Part shown: in pieces, positions 36,453-51,300 of the stretch
Layout: each line of letters begins with the position of its first letter
Numbering within the stretch: position 1 is the stretch's first letter
From: Marisa cornuarietis
Lineage: Eukaryota; Mollusca; Gastropoda; Architaenioglossa; Ampullariidae
Direction of reading: 5' to 3'
NCBI GenBank assembly: GCA_004794655.1
Contig: SMMW01000001.1
Span: 21,214,501-21,278,500 of the forward strand
Length of the DNA stretch: 64,000 nucleotides
Made by a program: the position numbers and the translations under genes
Notes under the pieces: model-generated
Databases searched by the model: none
What the model saw: the letters and a program-made list of their open reading frames with translations, nothing else
Told to the model about the DNA's origin: nothing

Positions 36453-39323
36453 GAATGTTAATCACTTTCCCTGCTTAAGAAAATATATTATGATAACAAC
36501 AATAAAGAAGAAGTATCAACTCTCTTGTTTCAAATTGGTTTAAGACAGAAACGTCTTCAAAGCACGTTTGGACCTGAAGGTATAAACGAGAAAAACGAGA
36601 ACGGAGCAGCTTTGTGAATCGCTTGGCTTAGATACCGACCAAGCTTGCTCTTCTCTTGTAAAGAGTTTCGGGATATTTCGTTGGAAGCAAATAATATAGG
36701 TCGAAATTGTACGCAGTTCAAACACTTGCCTATATCTGCTTTATGTGAAAATAACTGAGGTACAAAATGATGATTTGATAGTTCTTATTAATATAAATAA
36801 TTTGCCTACTTTAACGTTTTTTTTAAATTGTTAGACTTACGTCCCTTGAAAAGCGTTTCTGTCATCTGTCATGTACATGTATCTTTCACACTTGTTCATT
36901 TATAATGCCCAGGTATATCCATTCAAAAGAATGCTCATTGCGCAGCAAAAACAGAAGGGAAGAAAAAAATAAAACAACAGGACAGTAAAAAAAATAATAA
37001 AGACAGAAGTAGTGTTTGGTTATTGAAGTCCGTCCGTAAACAAATGAGCTGATAGTCTTTTCCGAAACGCGGTTGCTGAGGTGATGGCTGACCGATTAAT
37101 TTTTCTTTAAAAGGTTAAGTGAGTTTGAAGTACATCAGCAACCAAACGAAATTATCATGTAGAATTTTCAGACCCCTAACAGGCACATTTGTTTGCGTAA
37201 TACCCTCGTGGTCGTTGACAGTGTAAATTATAAGCTACTTTATGTAGGCCCTAATGATATATTTTAACGTGAAGTTTTAAACTGGCTTCACACGACAGTG
37301 ATACCGTTAGAATGTCTCGTTACGTAGAAAGCTGGTGGATATGTGTGTGTGGAGGGGGTAGTTCTGGGCACACCTGAACAAGTTGTTTTTAGTCATGGAT
37401 TGCCATGGAGCGTGTACATTTTTTGTTGGCAGTTTGAATCTCCCTATGTGGGTAATATTTTCCACCTTGTTAAGTCGTGGCTCTTAATCTTAGCATTCCT
37501 TGTTTATGAAATGGAAAACCTCTGTAGAAACTTGGCCACGACGACACTAGGAAACCTGTGAAGGATACAGTAATAGTATAGTCAGACTGAACTGTTTTAC
37601 ATGCCTAAACACTGCTATAGTATCATGCGCCACCAATGATTCTGTAACCAGTCAGACTAGCTGTTCCTTCCATGGGAGAGGCCAAAAGTTCTCAAGGTGA
37701 ATTTTTATTAAAATTCTGGCTCTCACTTGTTGGGCATGTAATTTTATCAAAAACCTTGTGTTCTTTTTTCCCCCCTATCAACTACACAGTCATATATGTA
37801 GCCAACCTTGGGTTCACAAAAGACCCTGCTTTTATTCTAAAAGTTTATTTGGTAAAGTGCATTCAGTTCCTTATATTGGATAACTTCTTCATCTCCTTTA
37901 CCTAATTCACAATGGTCTTATTCTGGATTTTAATGTACACTGGACATCACTAAGTTCGTTCACTCCAGACACATGTGATTTGTTTAGATTGGGACAAATG
38001 TAGGACATTGCATATTAGTGTGCACAAAAAATTCAAAATGTATTTACAAAATAAGAACCATTTACTAACCTTTTGCTAGTACCTTTACACTAGACCTAGT
38101 CATACCTTTACCTAACTAACTTAAATCACCTGTCTTCTACATCAACATAAAACTTAAGCAAGAGCATCAATCCTTTTCAGCAACCATGCAAGCCCTGATC
38201 CATCATAATACAATGCTAATTTCTGTTTGCTGTTTTTCAGCTTATACTGGAAGTTACACACTATGTTATCCATTTCAAGGTCGATCGCAACCTTCACTGC
38301 TCACATGGGGAGTGGGGGCGGGGGTTGGGGCAAAATGAAAAGTGGAGGGAAGCAAGGCACTGCCAACATTACTGTCTCAAACAAGCACTCCTGTTAAACT
38401 TATAAAAAAATATTCTACAAAAAGCACTGAAATAAAAAGGATGAATCTTTACTCCAGCCAAGCATAATTCATTATTACTGACTTAGATCTTCAAAATTAA
38501 AGAAAATACATCATTAAGTACAAAGTATAACTGTTTTTGAAAATGGATGACTGCAATGTTAGTGATCACAAAGATGCCAATATTAACTCTTTACAGCTTA
38601 CTGAAGCACGTACAATCAAAATTCAACACCTACTTGGGCGATAAACAAATCCTTGAACTGTTAGGAGTTTATGTTAGACGGCATGTGCAATAAAGAAAGT
38701 GGTACCACTTTCACAACATCATCAAAAATACTGCGTATGGTATAGCAAGTAATGCAACATAATTACATCAGTTACACAGATGAGGCTAATTTCACCTCTT
38801 TACACTATCTCGCTGAGGCAGCATTCTAACATCCAAAAAGTCCAAACCATGGCCACTTTGTAGAGGTCTTTCCACATACACAGTCCATACCCTTTATATG
38901 CTTTCTTTTTTTTCAATAATACAACTATAACACACTTCAAAATGTCAACTGCAAGAAAACCATTAAGCCTAAAGACGGCCACAGATATTAATGGACTTGA
39001 AAAAATAAAAGGTTTTACATAGTTTCATCAGGTTGTTCTCTTAGGCAGCTCTTAGAGTACTTTGATGGTTAAAAGAAACAAAAAAAAAGAAAAAGAAAAA
39101 GGAAAATGAAAAACTCTCATCTTGTTCATAACAAACTTAAAGTCTCCTTACGCAGCCCAATGTGCAGCATATTCAAATGAAACCTTTGATAATCACCACT
39201 GACAGCTGATCTGAAGCTGCTGAAAAGATACTGAAGCTATCACACATATTATGACAACACAGAAACATTAAATTACACTGCATAACTGTTCAACAGAAAG
39301 CTAATCATGTTTCCATCTGATTT
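36453..39323. other. Intergenic region between DNAAF10 (start) and the HEAT-like gene (end)
   Basis: The DNAAF10 promoter lies at the left end. The 3' UTR of the HEAT-like gene probably extends leftward from 39323, with several TTTATT (AATAAA on -) possibilities. No other gene is recognised; short open frames at 37343-37561 and 37672-37905 look like chance. Confidence 0.4.
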
Positions 39324-42300
39324 TTATTGATGTGGTGGGCCAAAGGATGGCTGGAGATAGCTCAAATATCTGAAATCAAAAGATTTTATGATAACTGTTT
39401 TCAGAACATGGTTTACATACGTTGTGCCAAGATGTATAAATCAATAAAATAAAGATTACTTAATTAGTTTTGTTTAAAAAAAGATTTAATTAAAATAACT
39501 CTTTATCAATGATTTCCAGAAGCAAATCTTCTAGTACATATTTAACAATTCTTCAAGTCAAAACGTACACATCCATTAAAACAAAAATCATAACCGTATC
39601 ATTTATTGATGTATTTTTCTGCCAGCAGAAGAGAATCTAAATTCCACCCCAACCAAGAGATTCTTCCATTCTGATTCAAATACATTATTTACTATAAATT
39701 GTTATGTATTTTATAAAAATATTAAAAGCTATGCTTCAACCATATATCCCTCAATGCATCCTTTTTTCAGCTTGGATGGATAAATTCAGTGGTAGCCACC
39801 TTCTTGACTTCTTGAATTGTGATGCACTCTTATGTGATTCCATTTTTTTTAATCTACCAAAACACTTGATTTAAATACAGGTTACTAGCACATAATGTAA
39901 GTTGTAGGACTTGGCTATGCCTGTGACTCTGGATATGACCAGCATGATCAAGCTTTGTGACCTTGCTTTTATGGGCTGGAAGGTGCTATATATGTGGTCT
40001 ATTTTTATTATTAATACTGAAATGACTGGCAAATTAAATCAAGATTATTTCATCCTGTCTTACCGTGGATCATACTGTTCTATTCTTCCTCTCATTATGC
40101 CTTCTCCAATAAAGGTGGTTAACTCTGCCAGACACTGACTGCCAGCAGTTGATGTCAGAATATTGTCAGATTCCTGCAGCAGTAAATCAAATGCATTTGT
40201 TTATCCAAATAGGCATTTTATCTTAATATACTTGCTTTTACTCAAGAATGAAATAAATTCATGTGAAACACAAACAAATAATCACAAGTGGTGTTGGAGG
40301 CATCACAAAAGGAAATAAAAAGAGTACAGTCAATTAACATTTTTATCACAAACATCCAAACCTGTTTCTTCAAATTTTATTCCACGAAATATTTCTGGAA
40401 CTAAAATTTTCTCTAATGTAAGTGTTATAAAAGCCTTAATTATTCTCAAACCCCAAGGGTATTGCAGCAGTGCTATTCTGACACACACAGTTAAGCATTA
40501 TCTCTTTACGTCAAAATGGTTCCAGCACCTTCCCTCTTCCTTTGCTACACTCACCAGAATTGAGAAATTTTGCTTTCCCACAATGCATTCAAAGACCGTG
40601 TAAATAACTGGGCCAGGGGCCAGGAACATTTGAGTACAAAAAAATTTCATTTGTACAGAATGTGGTCAGCTTTCTTAATGTTTTCATGTTTTTCAACATA
40701 ATAAATGGGGTTCTGTGGGAATCCTGCAGACTGTAAGATGTAGTTTAATTGGCAGCAAAGGGAGTCAGAAAGATACCCTTATAGATTTCAATACATGAAA
40801 GTTATTTAATTGTGTCTAATGTATTCCTGATGAAGGGGTTGAAAGGAGACTTTAAAGGGAAAAGTCAAATGATAAGTTGGGCTTAAATGATAATGGCAAT
40901 CACTTCTGAGCAAATTTTAGGGTAGCAAAACAGCTTGGGTGGCTGATAACGCTTACGATTCTATAGTTCTGGCATTGTTTGCTGTTTCCTTTCTTTGGGA
41001 GGGGTATGACTGGTGTCTGTGTCCATTCTTAGGGCCAATCCTTGCGCTCCCAGACTCTTTGGCACAGGACAGTCAGGGCCTTTGTAGTTTTTTCCCCACC
41101 CAGCTGGCATATTATCAACGCCTGGCGACTTTCCTCCCTTCAGACTATGTACAGCTTTTTCGACCTCTTCCTGTCGAGACTGCTAGGACTGCATGTTCAC
41201 TGTCTCAGTCTGGTTGTTTTGGAGGATGTCAGTCTTCAGCTGGAAGTTGTACAGGTCCTTGCAGTACTCTGTCATCAATGAGTACATCATTGCTTTCTGT
41301 GAGAAGGTGACCACTGCTGTCTTCGATGACTGAGGTCTTCTGCTGATCAGTCTTAGTGAGGGTCTTTAGAAGTTGGCAGGCCTTTCTGTTGTCATCTCAT
41401 GCCATTCCATCCTTTATGTCCCAGAATTGGTTCTCGATCAAATTATCCCTAGATGCATTCATTCCTTTCCTAATGGCACAGTTCACTTCTTTGAATTTGG
41501 TGGCAGCTTCTGGTTTGCTTTTCTTTTCTCTCTTCAAGGCCTTCATTTGGTCACAGAGGTCTAGGATAGCATTCATGACCCATGGTTTATTATTCCTATG
41601 TAGCCCTAGAACCCCCTGGGCTGTTGACATCAGCACTTCTTTGATGTTTCCACCAGGTTCAGCATGGCAAATTTTCCTCCAACTGTGGACTTGAAGACTT
41701 CTGCAGTGTTTGGGTCTTGCAGCTTCTCAAAATCAAAGCGACTATCCAAGGACTATGTGACCAGAACTTGGACATCTTGTTGGCGGTAGATGCTCAATGC
41801 CAACGCTTGCAGAATTCGTCGCCATTCTCAGATAAGAATGTGTATTCACCCATGCTCCAAAGCAGGGGAGTCAGGAGGATTACGCTGCATCAGGAAAGTG
41901 TTTGTTTGGCGGCTGTGTGTGTCATCATTCATTCCTGCATGTATCACTACTTGCTATAGTCAGCTATTTTCAGGCAGTTGTCGAAGCAGCTACGTACCAT
42001 CCCTGCAATGGGACAGTGTTCAGTATCTGCATCTCCAGGCAAGAAGTCGTTGCTCTCTACTTCGGTTGGTGAACCGAGTAGGGAAGTGACTGACGTGTGA
42101 GCATTGTATGTAGTGCTCCCCTGCAGGACTATTTTGCCATGGGTAGTAAGAGTTACATCATAGCTGTCCCCCATGTGCCCAATGTCCCAGGGCCAATGTT
42201 TGCATCTGACTAGAAATGCAAGGAGATTGTAACATCCTCACACACAAACAAAGCCTGTGATACACATGCACTCTCCTTTTTCAAAGACAGAATTCAACCA

Positions 42301-45300
42301 AGACAAGTCTGTTTAGATTTTTCCTAAGCTATGCCTTCCTACAGAATGCAAGCTTTCCGTTTTTCACACTGCAGTTTATAAATTAAGGCTGTGCTGGCCA
42401 GTCGGTAAAACTGCTACCTACTCCAGTACTGCTTGACACTTTTTCGTTCAATGTCTGCCTGTGTCAAAGAATTGGCTTGTTTTCTTTCCTAAAAGAATTC
42501 ACAAACATGGTGCTTTCATGCGTCACCCTAAAGCTGTTTTACCGACACACCTAATAGTAAATACTCATTTTGCAACCCAAAATTCAGAATCCAGAATGTC
42601 AGTATCTATTATTTAAGCCCAACTTACTGATTTGCTTTTCCCTTTAAATGTACAAACTACAAAATGGGTAAAGACTAAATAGAACGCTAAATAATACTTA
42701 CAATGCTGTAGCATATGGGCTCCAAAAATAATTCAAGGAACATTTTAAAAGACTTCTTCCCCAAGTCTTTAGCAATGTTTGGCAGCTGTGGATGGAATCC
42801 CATAGTAACTTTTTAAAAGCAACTTTTCACTGATCAAACTGACAAAAGATTGTATCAGAGATCAAACATCTTTGACTAAAGATTACACAAGATATAAAAC
42901 ACCAAAATCATTAGCTTATTAAAAGGTGTCTTTTAGCACATTAGTCACAATTATAGTTTTGCCTATATAATTAATAATAAACAATACACAATAAATGTCT
43001 GATGCTGTAGCATTGTTGACAGGAATTTGTCTGAACCCAGTTGTAAAAGTTTCTATTTACCTGTTTACATACTGTCTCAAGAAAGTTTAGGTGATGTGTG
43101 TAGTCCCTTTTTGAACAAGCCTTTGCCAGTAGGGGCATCAGTTTGACGATCGCTGATACCAGAGTTGCGATGTGTGACAGTTCTGCCATCAAGTGAACAC
43201 ACCTGTCAAAGACAGAATGACTGAAAGTGAAATAAAAGTGATACACATATTTAAAGCGAAATAAAAGTGACACACATTTCATGTGAAATAAGAGTGACAG
43301 ACACATATCTAAGCTTTTCCAAAATGGCAGGTAACCATAACCTAAGATATCTGTGCAGGCCCCATATGCATGTAGCCCAGAAAAGGGCTTTATTCAAGAA
43401 TAGCGCCTATTAGGGTGAATAGCAGTGAAAAATCCGTATGCATGGGAGCCCGGAAAGGCTTTCCGGCCTGGCGGACCGCGTATAAAGTTATTCGACCTCT
43501 CGGGGCTGTATAACTCGCTATTCACGCAGAAAAATGGCGGCCCTCATGGTTTTTCCGTGGGGAGAACGCCGATTGATACGAAGGAATGGGGTGTTTCGTG
43601 ACAGATCGCATCCGTTTGAAGTATTTGATTATTAGAATAATATCACAAATTTTGTTTTCCACGAGAAAACATTTTGGCACTGACCGATGAAGTGGCATGC
43701 GAGATCGCTGTCACCAATCGAAAAGATGCCTTAACACCATTGTTACGAGTCCTTGTAACTGCGATATTTTGCTACATCAAGTTTTCAGGATGTGTGTGGC
43801 GAATTAACTGGAGTAAGCCAGTCAACCGTCAGCCGCACTGTGGCGAGTCACCGACGCTTTGTTTCGGCGAACACGCAATGAAATTTCATTGCCGAACCAA
43901 GCTCGTGCGGACTTGACGAAAAGACAGGTACATCGCACCTACGGAATGTCAAACGTGATACAAACTTTGGGTAAAAAATGCCTGTCTGTCTATGCTAGGA
44001 ACAGTTTTAACACCTCCCAAATAAAACCCGTGCTCGAGAGAGATTTCCTCCAGCAATATTGTAACTCCAGACTCGCTGAAGTTAGCTTTAGGCGCACGCT
44101 TATTTTGTAGTATTTCAGTAAGTTGACTGTAACCTATGTCTCGTGACCCTGCCTTGCCCTGTGTTTGCGGGGAGCACATTGTTAGACACGGGAGCTGACA
44201 GGGCCCGCTACTCTTGCCTATTTTGGGTGATAGTGGCGAGTTTGACCGATGACAGCTCAAAAAAACAAACAAACAAACAAAAAACCAAAAAAATCCGATG
44301 CTATGATATAAAGTAGTTTACTTTCACCGAAACTCCATCGTGTTTTCGCTTGCATCTAAAAATAGCAACGGTTCTCCCCGCTACTACTCGCGTAAAGCTA
44401 TTTGAGACCGAATAGAGCTTTGTGCATACGGAATCACGATAGGCCCTATGCACGTATAAGTCTCAAGTAGCTTTTCGCGAAAAGCAGCTATTCGCGCGAG
44501 TCCTTATTCGATTTACATGCATACGGGGCCAGGTTGTTTACAATAGTCTTTATTTTTAGGGATGTGTTTATGCAGAAAATACAATAACTCTATAGTATCA
44601 AAGATACCAATGTCTCAAGCAAATATGATGCCTATTTGTAATGTAGCTCTTGTAACTCTTTTATAGTTCCTAAGTTCATACAGTATTTTAAAATCTGCAT
44701 CTATATCTAAGGACTTTCATAATTTAAAGCATATTTCTCTATAAAAGAGGCAATGAACAAATGGATGTGACTTTTAACTTCAAAAGAATCTATTTTCAAA
44801 GTGAGTATGTAAGTAGCTTGAGAAAGGCTATACCCATCAGCCAGTTCCCATGGTTCTGGAGGTTTTCTGAATTTGTGATCCATGCAGCCACCATCCCGAC
44901 CTCTGCCCATCTTAGGAGCAAGTGATCCACAAGAATACATCTAGAGAACATAAGGCAGTTACATTTAAAAGAAAAAATAAAAGCAAACAGAAATAACACC
45001 TGGGACATCAGTTTAAGCTCCATGACTGGCTAACATAAAACAGCTCCTTAAGGGGATTTTTTAAAAGAAGCAGAGCTGTAAGTTAAAAACTCCCTACAAT
45101 AAACCTACATTTTTCACCTTTCCCAACAGCTCCCATGGTTATCTGTGGCATGAGTTTACAGGGCTGGCTACCTTGTCACGATAGAACCTTAGTTGCTGGC
45201 TCGGCATAACACACCAATTCCCTCCCCTCCCCTCTCCCACTACTGGTATCATTAAGTGACCTGTTTGTCTGTGTGTAGGTCCATGTCATTGTCTCGCAAC

Positions 45301-48300
45301 TGTTTAGCAACGCTGTATGTGGCAGGTCCTTTGTCCATTCCTCCATACTTCTCGCTTGTTGCAGGTTGGTTTTCGAGACCCTCAAAACCTTCTCTGACCT
45401 TTCCCAGCACTGTTTCGTAACTGGATTCGCCTTCATGTTAAAAGAACAGCAAATCAAAGCGAAAGATGGTTTTTATGAACTATAAAAGGAATGGTTGAAG
45501 AAGACAAGGTGATCAAAGAAAAACAAAGAGATAACCAGCAACAAAAATTATATCATGGCTAGTGAGAGGGAAAATGAAAGGGATATTAATTTATAATTAT
45601 AATGTATAAGCAAAATTTTTGGTATGCACACATACGTCAGGTAGAGAAGGAAAAGACTGAAAAACTTATTCACTACCACATATCACAAACTTTTGACGAT
45701 AACTTTTGACAACCACATACCATAAGCTTTGACTACATTAACCAAAGCAATGGCTGCACCCTGTCTCACAGAGGAAATATTGTCCTGAAGGTTGTTAAAA
45801 AACAGTGGATATAAAGCAGGTAGTTCATGTCTGAAAAAGAAAAAGATACAAACATTTTATAGCAACCAAAATCAGAAATACTAGTTATTCAATATTTTGC
45901 GTCATTTGGTTACAGGAAAAAGATACAAATGGATAGAGTCCAAGTCATGTGCTTGCAGGTTATTTCTGTATGTGCCCATGCAAATTTGTATGTGCATGAC
46001 ATGCAAAATCTGCGTTTGAAAGTGACAGCAATAACTGCTAACAATAACTTAGTACATGATAAGTGGAGAAAACTGGCAGCCTAAAATGAATACCTGGATT
46101 CTTCTGGGAAGCAGAGGATGAAGTTACCGCAGGCTACACATGCAGCTGAAAGGGAGAGAAAACACATTAAATAAATCCATCATCACTAGGCAATACTACA
46201 GTTATTATGATCCTCTGTGAGAGGAAGATTAGCTTGAAAGCCAAACACCAAAAGTCACCATAATACTAACACAATAATAGTTTATCCTTTTAGAGTTGTA
46301 TCCTCCTCTACAAGCATTAAGATGTTCTCTCTTACCAAAACACTTTTCAAACAGACCTGTAGAAGACATAAAATATTTAAATATTAATCAAAACAGTTCC
46401 ATAATGTGTTTCCTTCATCAGGACTTTCCGAAGTAGTGTGTTAATCATGTATGTGGTCTGGTTGGGCTGCTAAAATAAAAAGCACTGGAGGTTAAAAAAA
46501 AAAAAAGAGCAGTTCTGCCAAATGACACAAACTCAGTCTGTTGAGGGATTACATTTTTATGCAGTCTCTCTCTTTGACTACCTTTTGGTATTCAACTGCA
46601 TACTTTTCCTAACTGAAAGTGGTAGGAAATTATGTAGTTGCATATCATATTTGAGTAAAGAATGTCAGTGGCCCATTCAGACATTAGTGTACAGTACACA
46701 CAGAACAAAATACAAGAGTGTAAGAAAAACTTGTAGATCTCTAATTTATACAATGTTAAAGCATTTGCATTGCTGATAGCATAAGAATTTTAAATGAAAC
46801 TCATTCTTTGTGACCTACATTTTGTGATTTTTGTGACCACAGTTTATAGGGCTATTAAGCTTTTCTTGTCCACATCCCCTAGAAAGAACACTTCACACTG
46901 AACAAAATATTTTATAGTTTAAAAATTACTCTTTAAAACTGGAAGTGACTTTTTTGTTGAGATGCAGATTTAAGAGTTTGAAGACAATATAATGTAGCGG
47001 GAGCGCTAGACAGCTAGTACCGCTGACGGTGCTTTCTCCCTTCCACCCTGCACCCCCTTCTACCCTACGCTTGGTCGCGCGAGCGGAGTGTCGCGAGGCA
47101 GGCTGACCACACAACGGGTGACGTAGCACCCAGCTACTTTGGTATAAATACCAGAGAAAAGTCAGTCTCTGGGCCTCGTGGGGCCCCCGGTAGTGTAGTG
47201 GTTAAAACACTCGCTTGTCACCACTGCAGTGAGCGGCTCAGGGTTCAGATCTCGTCTCGGGACACTCTCTGTATGTGACACCTGTTCGCAGGGCTGGGCG
47301 GCGGGGGTTTTCTCCGGGTACTCCGGTTTCCTCCCCCTCCCTTTCCCCCCCCCCCATAGTGCGAAATCGCCGCAAGGTGGAAGCACTTTCCAATTAAATA
47401 AACAACAACAAACAACACCCCTGAGAAGCAGAGCAGGGAGGCGGATTAAGGCCCCTGTGAGATTCTCCCCGGCCTGATCGTTTCTTCTATTTCAGAACCG
47501 GATGAGCTGTGTATCATGCCGGAAGAAATGATCAGCCGGGAGTTCTTGAAGAGAAAGGCGTGGAAATGCAAGCTATTTGTGGTTTTGCCGCGACAGGCGC
47601 GCGGGCTATGGGCAGGCATCGGCGACGACATCACCAACAACAACTTGACCCAAAGTCCCGGGTCGCCACGTCAGCCCAGGTGCCCAAGACACAGCGCACA
47701 CCCAGCGGCGAACCCAAAAAGGTAAGCTGCGAGCTACGCGGCGCGACCCTGCTGAACGCGTGCGCTTTGAGGAGGCACAAGCGCAGACGCCATGGCCAGG
47801 ACCAGAGAGCGGATTCGCCGGACAACTGTTCGCGCTATCCACTTGACTCCCTCTTAATGGAGTTTGGTTATTTTTCCCGGACCCCTGAGAGCGGAGGAGA
47901 TTCTGGTGTTATGCTATGATGAACACTGTGAAGAAGGAGAAAAGTGAGCGAACTGTTAATGACTTGTGCGTGTTGCTCTTCAACGGACTAAAGGACGCTT
48001 TCTTCAATGTTTTGATTCTGGTGTTATGCTATGATGAACACTGTGAAGAAGAAGAAAAGCGAAAGAACTGTTAATGACTTGTGCGTGTTGCTCTTCAACG
48101 AACAAAAGGACGTTTTCTCATACTTTTTTTGCAGATGTTGACGATTTGCAAAACTTTGAACTCTCAACTTTGAATGTTTGACATGTTTATATCTAAGATG
48201 TGTTGTTGTGCTTTTATTTTTTTTGACTAATGTACTTTTTAGTTAGTACATTAGGTCTGAGGACAGGGGAGTGTAGCGGGAGCGCTAGACAGCTAGTACC

Positions 48301-51300
48301 GCTGACGGTGCTTTCTCCCTTCCACCCTGCACCCCCTTCCACCCTACGCTTGGTCGCGCGAGCGGAGTGTCGCGAGGCAGGCTGACCACACAACGGGTGA
48401 CGTAGCACCCAGCTACTTTGGTATAAATACCAGAGAAAAGTCAGTCTCTGGGCCTGCTTGTCGAAAGACGACTGGTCATTACAAGAGAGGTACCTGTTTG
48501 CCGAAAGGCGACTGGACCGGGCCGAAAGGCACTCTTGTTCCCCCCACTCCTTTCCCTCTACCCACCCTGAGTACGAGAGGTACCTGTTTGCCGAAAGGCG
48601 ACTGGGCAGGCTGAAAAGCACTCTCATCACTCATCTCCTTCTTTCCCCCCACCCAAGGGGGTTAGGTGTTAGGATTTAGCTAGGTTAGTTAGAATAGGAA
48701 TGATAGCAGCTGTAGGTGTGAATTATGTAAATAAATCCATGTCTTTGAACTTACTTATTTGTGTAAGTGTCTTAGTCCGTATGCTAGCGTGATGTATGTG
48801 TCCTCGTGTGAACGAGATGTGTGAGGATCATGCAGTAGAGAGAAAGAAATCGTGTCGTCTATTGTAATGGTGTCGAGCAGCAGAACACACACACGGAGAT
48901 TAAGGAGCTGAGCGATACACCGCAGAGAACACACTTTTGGTTAAGAGTAAAGCAGGGTCTTTTGTGGACTCCAAGGTCGGCTGAGTGCGGGTGCAGTAGA
49001 TGGAAAAAAGAACACAACGCGAGGCAGGACATTAGACAAGGCACCCAACTAACGAGAGCTAGAACTTTAGATGGAAAGAAAGTTCTCCTTGGGAACTTCC
49101 GTCCTCTCCCCTGGAACTAAAAAGAGGAACGGACTGATTTATGGCGCTAGGGCAGGTGTGAGTGTAGCGACAGGTCGGTCCGGTTACAATAATATTTTGT
49201 CACCAAACAGAACACTGTCGCACCTGAGAACTGGTCTCTAGATTCAAGGCAGGCATGCACTCAGTTATGTGATTTTACAAATTTTTGAAACCAGCCTGGT
49301 CTGCCTTTAAAAAAAAAGTGAGTTTATGAAAAAAGTTAAAGGTTTTTTGGCCTAATGGCATGCAGACTGTAAGTGGCCCCCATATCTATGCAGGTCAACC
49401 AGAAGATGGAATCCAACCCTATTCCTGCTGCCTTGCACCTTTCCTGATAAAGTACTAAATGTTGGATGGATAGGGAAGTTTTCCTGGGCAAGGCTTAAAC
49501 TGGCAACCTGATTCTTCCCAGTGCTAGTCCTTTGTCACACCCTTCCCCAACTTTTCCGCTTATTGCTACTTACTAATCATCTTCCTTTGCAAAATCACTG
49601 TCCTTGTTACTTGGTTCCTCTTTGTGTCTTCTGTATTTGTCTTTTACTTGTAATCAGTACTGGTGTTTATCCTTCCATCGTTCATATGCTGTTTGTTCTT
49701 CTGTCCCTCGTACATTGTCCATGTCTTGTTTTTGTTCTTAACGCCTTATGACTGTAAGTATGCGCTTTACAAATCTTGTGCTTTTTATTATTATTTGTTC
49801 CAGCAAGTAAACAGTATTTTATGCAAAACGGGTTACACAAAGTATACGATCCATGGATTATCCTGTCTTGTAGAACATGCCATATTACTCTAATAGGATA
49901 CCTCTTCTTTGGCAGATGTAAAGAGTTTGTATAAATAACCACTGAATCTGTAGAGTGCATTTTCCCATGTGAAGGGAGGCTCAACATGTGGGACATGAAG
50001 GACTACAAATAAACAGACTGTCAACTATGCAAGAAGCACAAGCATCAGCAAATGGATGACACCAAGGCAAACTTTAATTAAGTGCATGGATGAAAATGAA
50101 GAACTGAAAAGTGAGTGGAACAGTATGTTTGACTATGAAAGATATTTCTTAGTGACGGGTTGGAATCTGGACTTGAAAGCTTCAAGCCTAAACACAGTTC
50201 AAAGAGAAAGCGAAGAAAGGAAAATGAAAACTCTGGACAAGTTAAACTACATCACAGCACAAAGTTGTTTCGGCCATGCGTCTCTTGAATGGTGGTGTGC
50301 GAATGAATGAAACATAAATGGGGAAGTCTGTTTGATGCATACGAATGTGTGTGTGTGGTGTGTGTTGTATGGTGTGTGTGTGCATTGTGTGTGTGTGTGT
50401 GTGTTTTGTATGTTAAATTGTATCGAGCTGCCACCCAATTGCCCTCTGGGACAAATAAAGTAATATCTTATCTTAATTAGACTGGCAAAAAATTATAATG
50501 ATGATAACAACAACTTTAAAAAAAGTGACTGACATTCTGTTTTGAAAGTTTAAAGATATTTGGAGAACTGTTTTAATAATAGACACAGAGACAAAAAGAT
50601 AGCACTGCTAAAAGTTATATAGTTTTCCAACTGATGAGAATCAATGGATAACCATACCGTCTCTGACTGGCCAGCTCTCATCATTGAAACAGATGAAAAG
50701 AGTCTCCAGAAGTCTGGGAACATGATGCCTCACTGCTGAGATGTCTATCTGATGTGAGATGGAAATTTCTGCTATTTATTCACTTTTATATTTTGTAAAC
50801 ATTGTCTGCTATTCAGTCAGGAGATGTGCTATGTAAGATGAGTATTATTATTAACAACATTATCGCACTTACTAACTTTATCCATATATTCTGTGCATAT
50901 ACAAGAGTTCATAAAATGATTGAATTTAATTTGCATTAAATTGTTAACAAAAACAAACAAATGAAAAATCATCTAAATGTTAAATGAAGAACTAGCCCCA
51001 CCTTTGACCCCAGCTCAGCAATACAAGCACAAGCAGCTTCACGCACTGCATGGTTGTTGGAGTCTGTAGCTTGAACGTAGTAGTCAACCTTATAAAAGTA
51101 CAGTTCATACAGAAAATACAGTAATGATCTACGCTATCAAGATCTACATCTAGAAGTTTTAATAACATTAAGGATTGCAACAAAAGATAATGTCAGAAGG
51201 TGTACTTAGTTTGAAATATCAGGTAGAAAAAATATTTTGAACCAAAAGATCTGTTTCACTGCCATGCTTTTGCAAATCCTAAAAACAAATTTTCTTATTG

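Larger units (their letters stand above)
46992..49188 (+). mobile_element. Degenerate LTR retrotransposon with internal SINE
   Basis: Two direct repeats start TGTAGCGGGAGCGCTAGACA (46992 and 48272) and agree almost perfectly for about 185 bp, including a TATAAATA box. The left copy stops at about 47176; the right copy continues to GTCCGGTTACA at 49188, so the full LTR is about 917 bp (TG...CA, with AATAAA near 48730). The 4 bases ATAA flank both ends as a target duplication. Internal sequence holds a SINE, a short Arg-rich open frame (47509-47919) and a two-copy 115-bp repeat. No RT, integrase or protease was found. It lies in the intron between exons 9 and 10 of the HEAT-like gene, antisense. 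Confidence 0.82.

Noticed and set aside
47178..47410. tRNA gene because of box A and box B
   Set aside because: No tRNA cloverleaf; body and AAC tail mark a SINE. The same applies to 20.4, 22.1, 28.8 and 36.0 kb.
47509..47919. 136-codon frame with RRHKRRRHGQ resembling a C2H2 finger
   Set aside because: Zinc-binding Cys/His spacing is incomplete; more likely part of the LTR element interior.
50056..50310. 84-codon open frame as a gene
   Set aside because: It sits directly before a LINE-type tail and shows no domain; treated as element debris.
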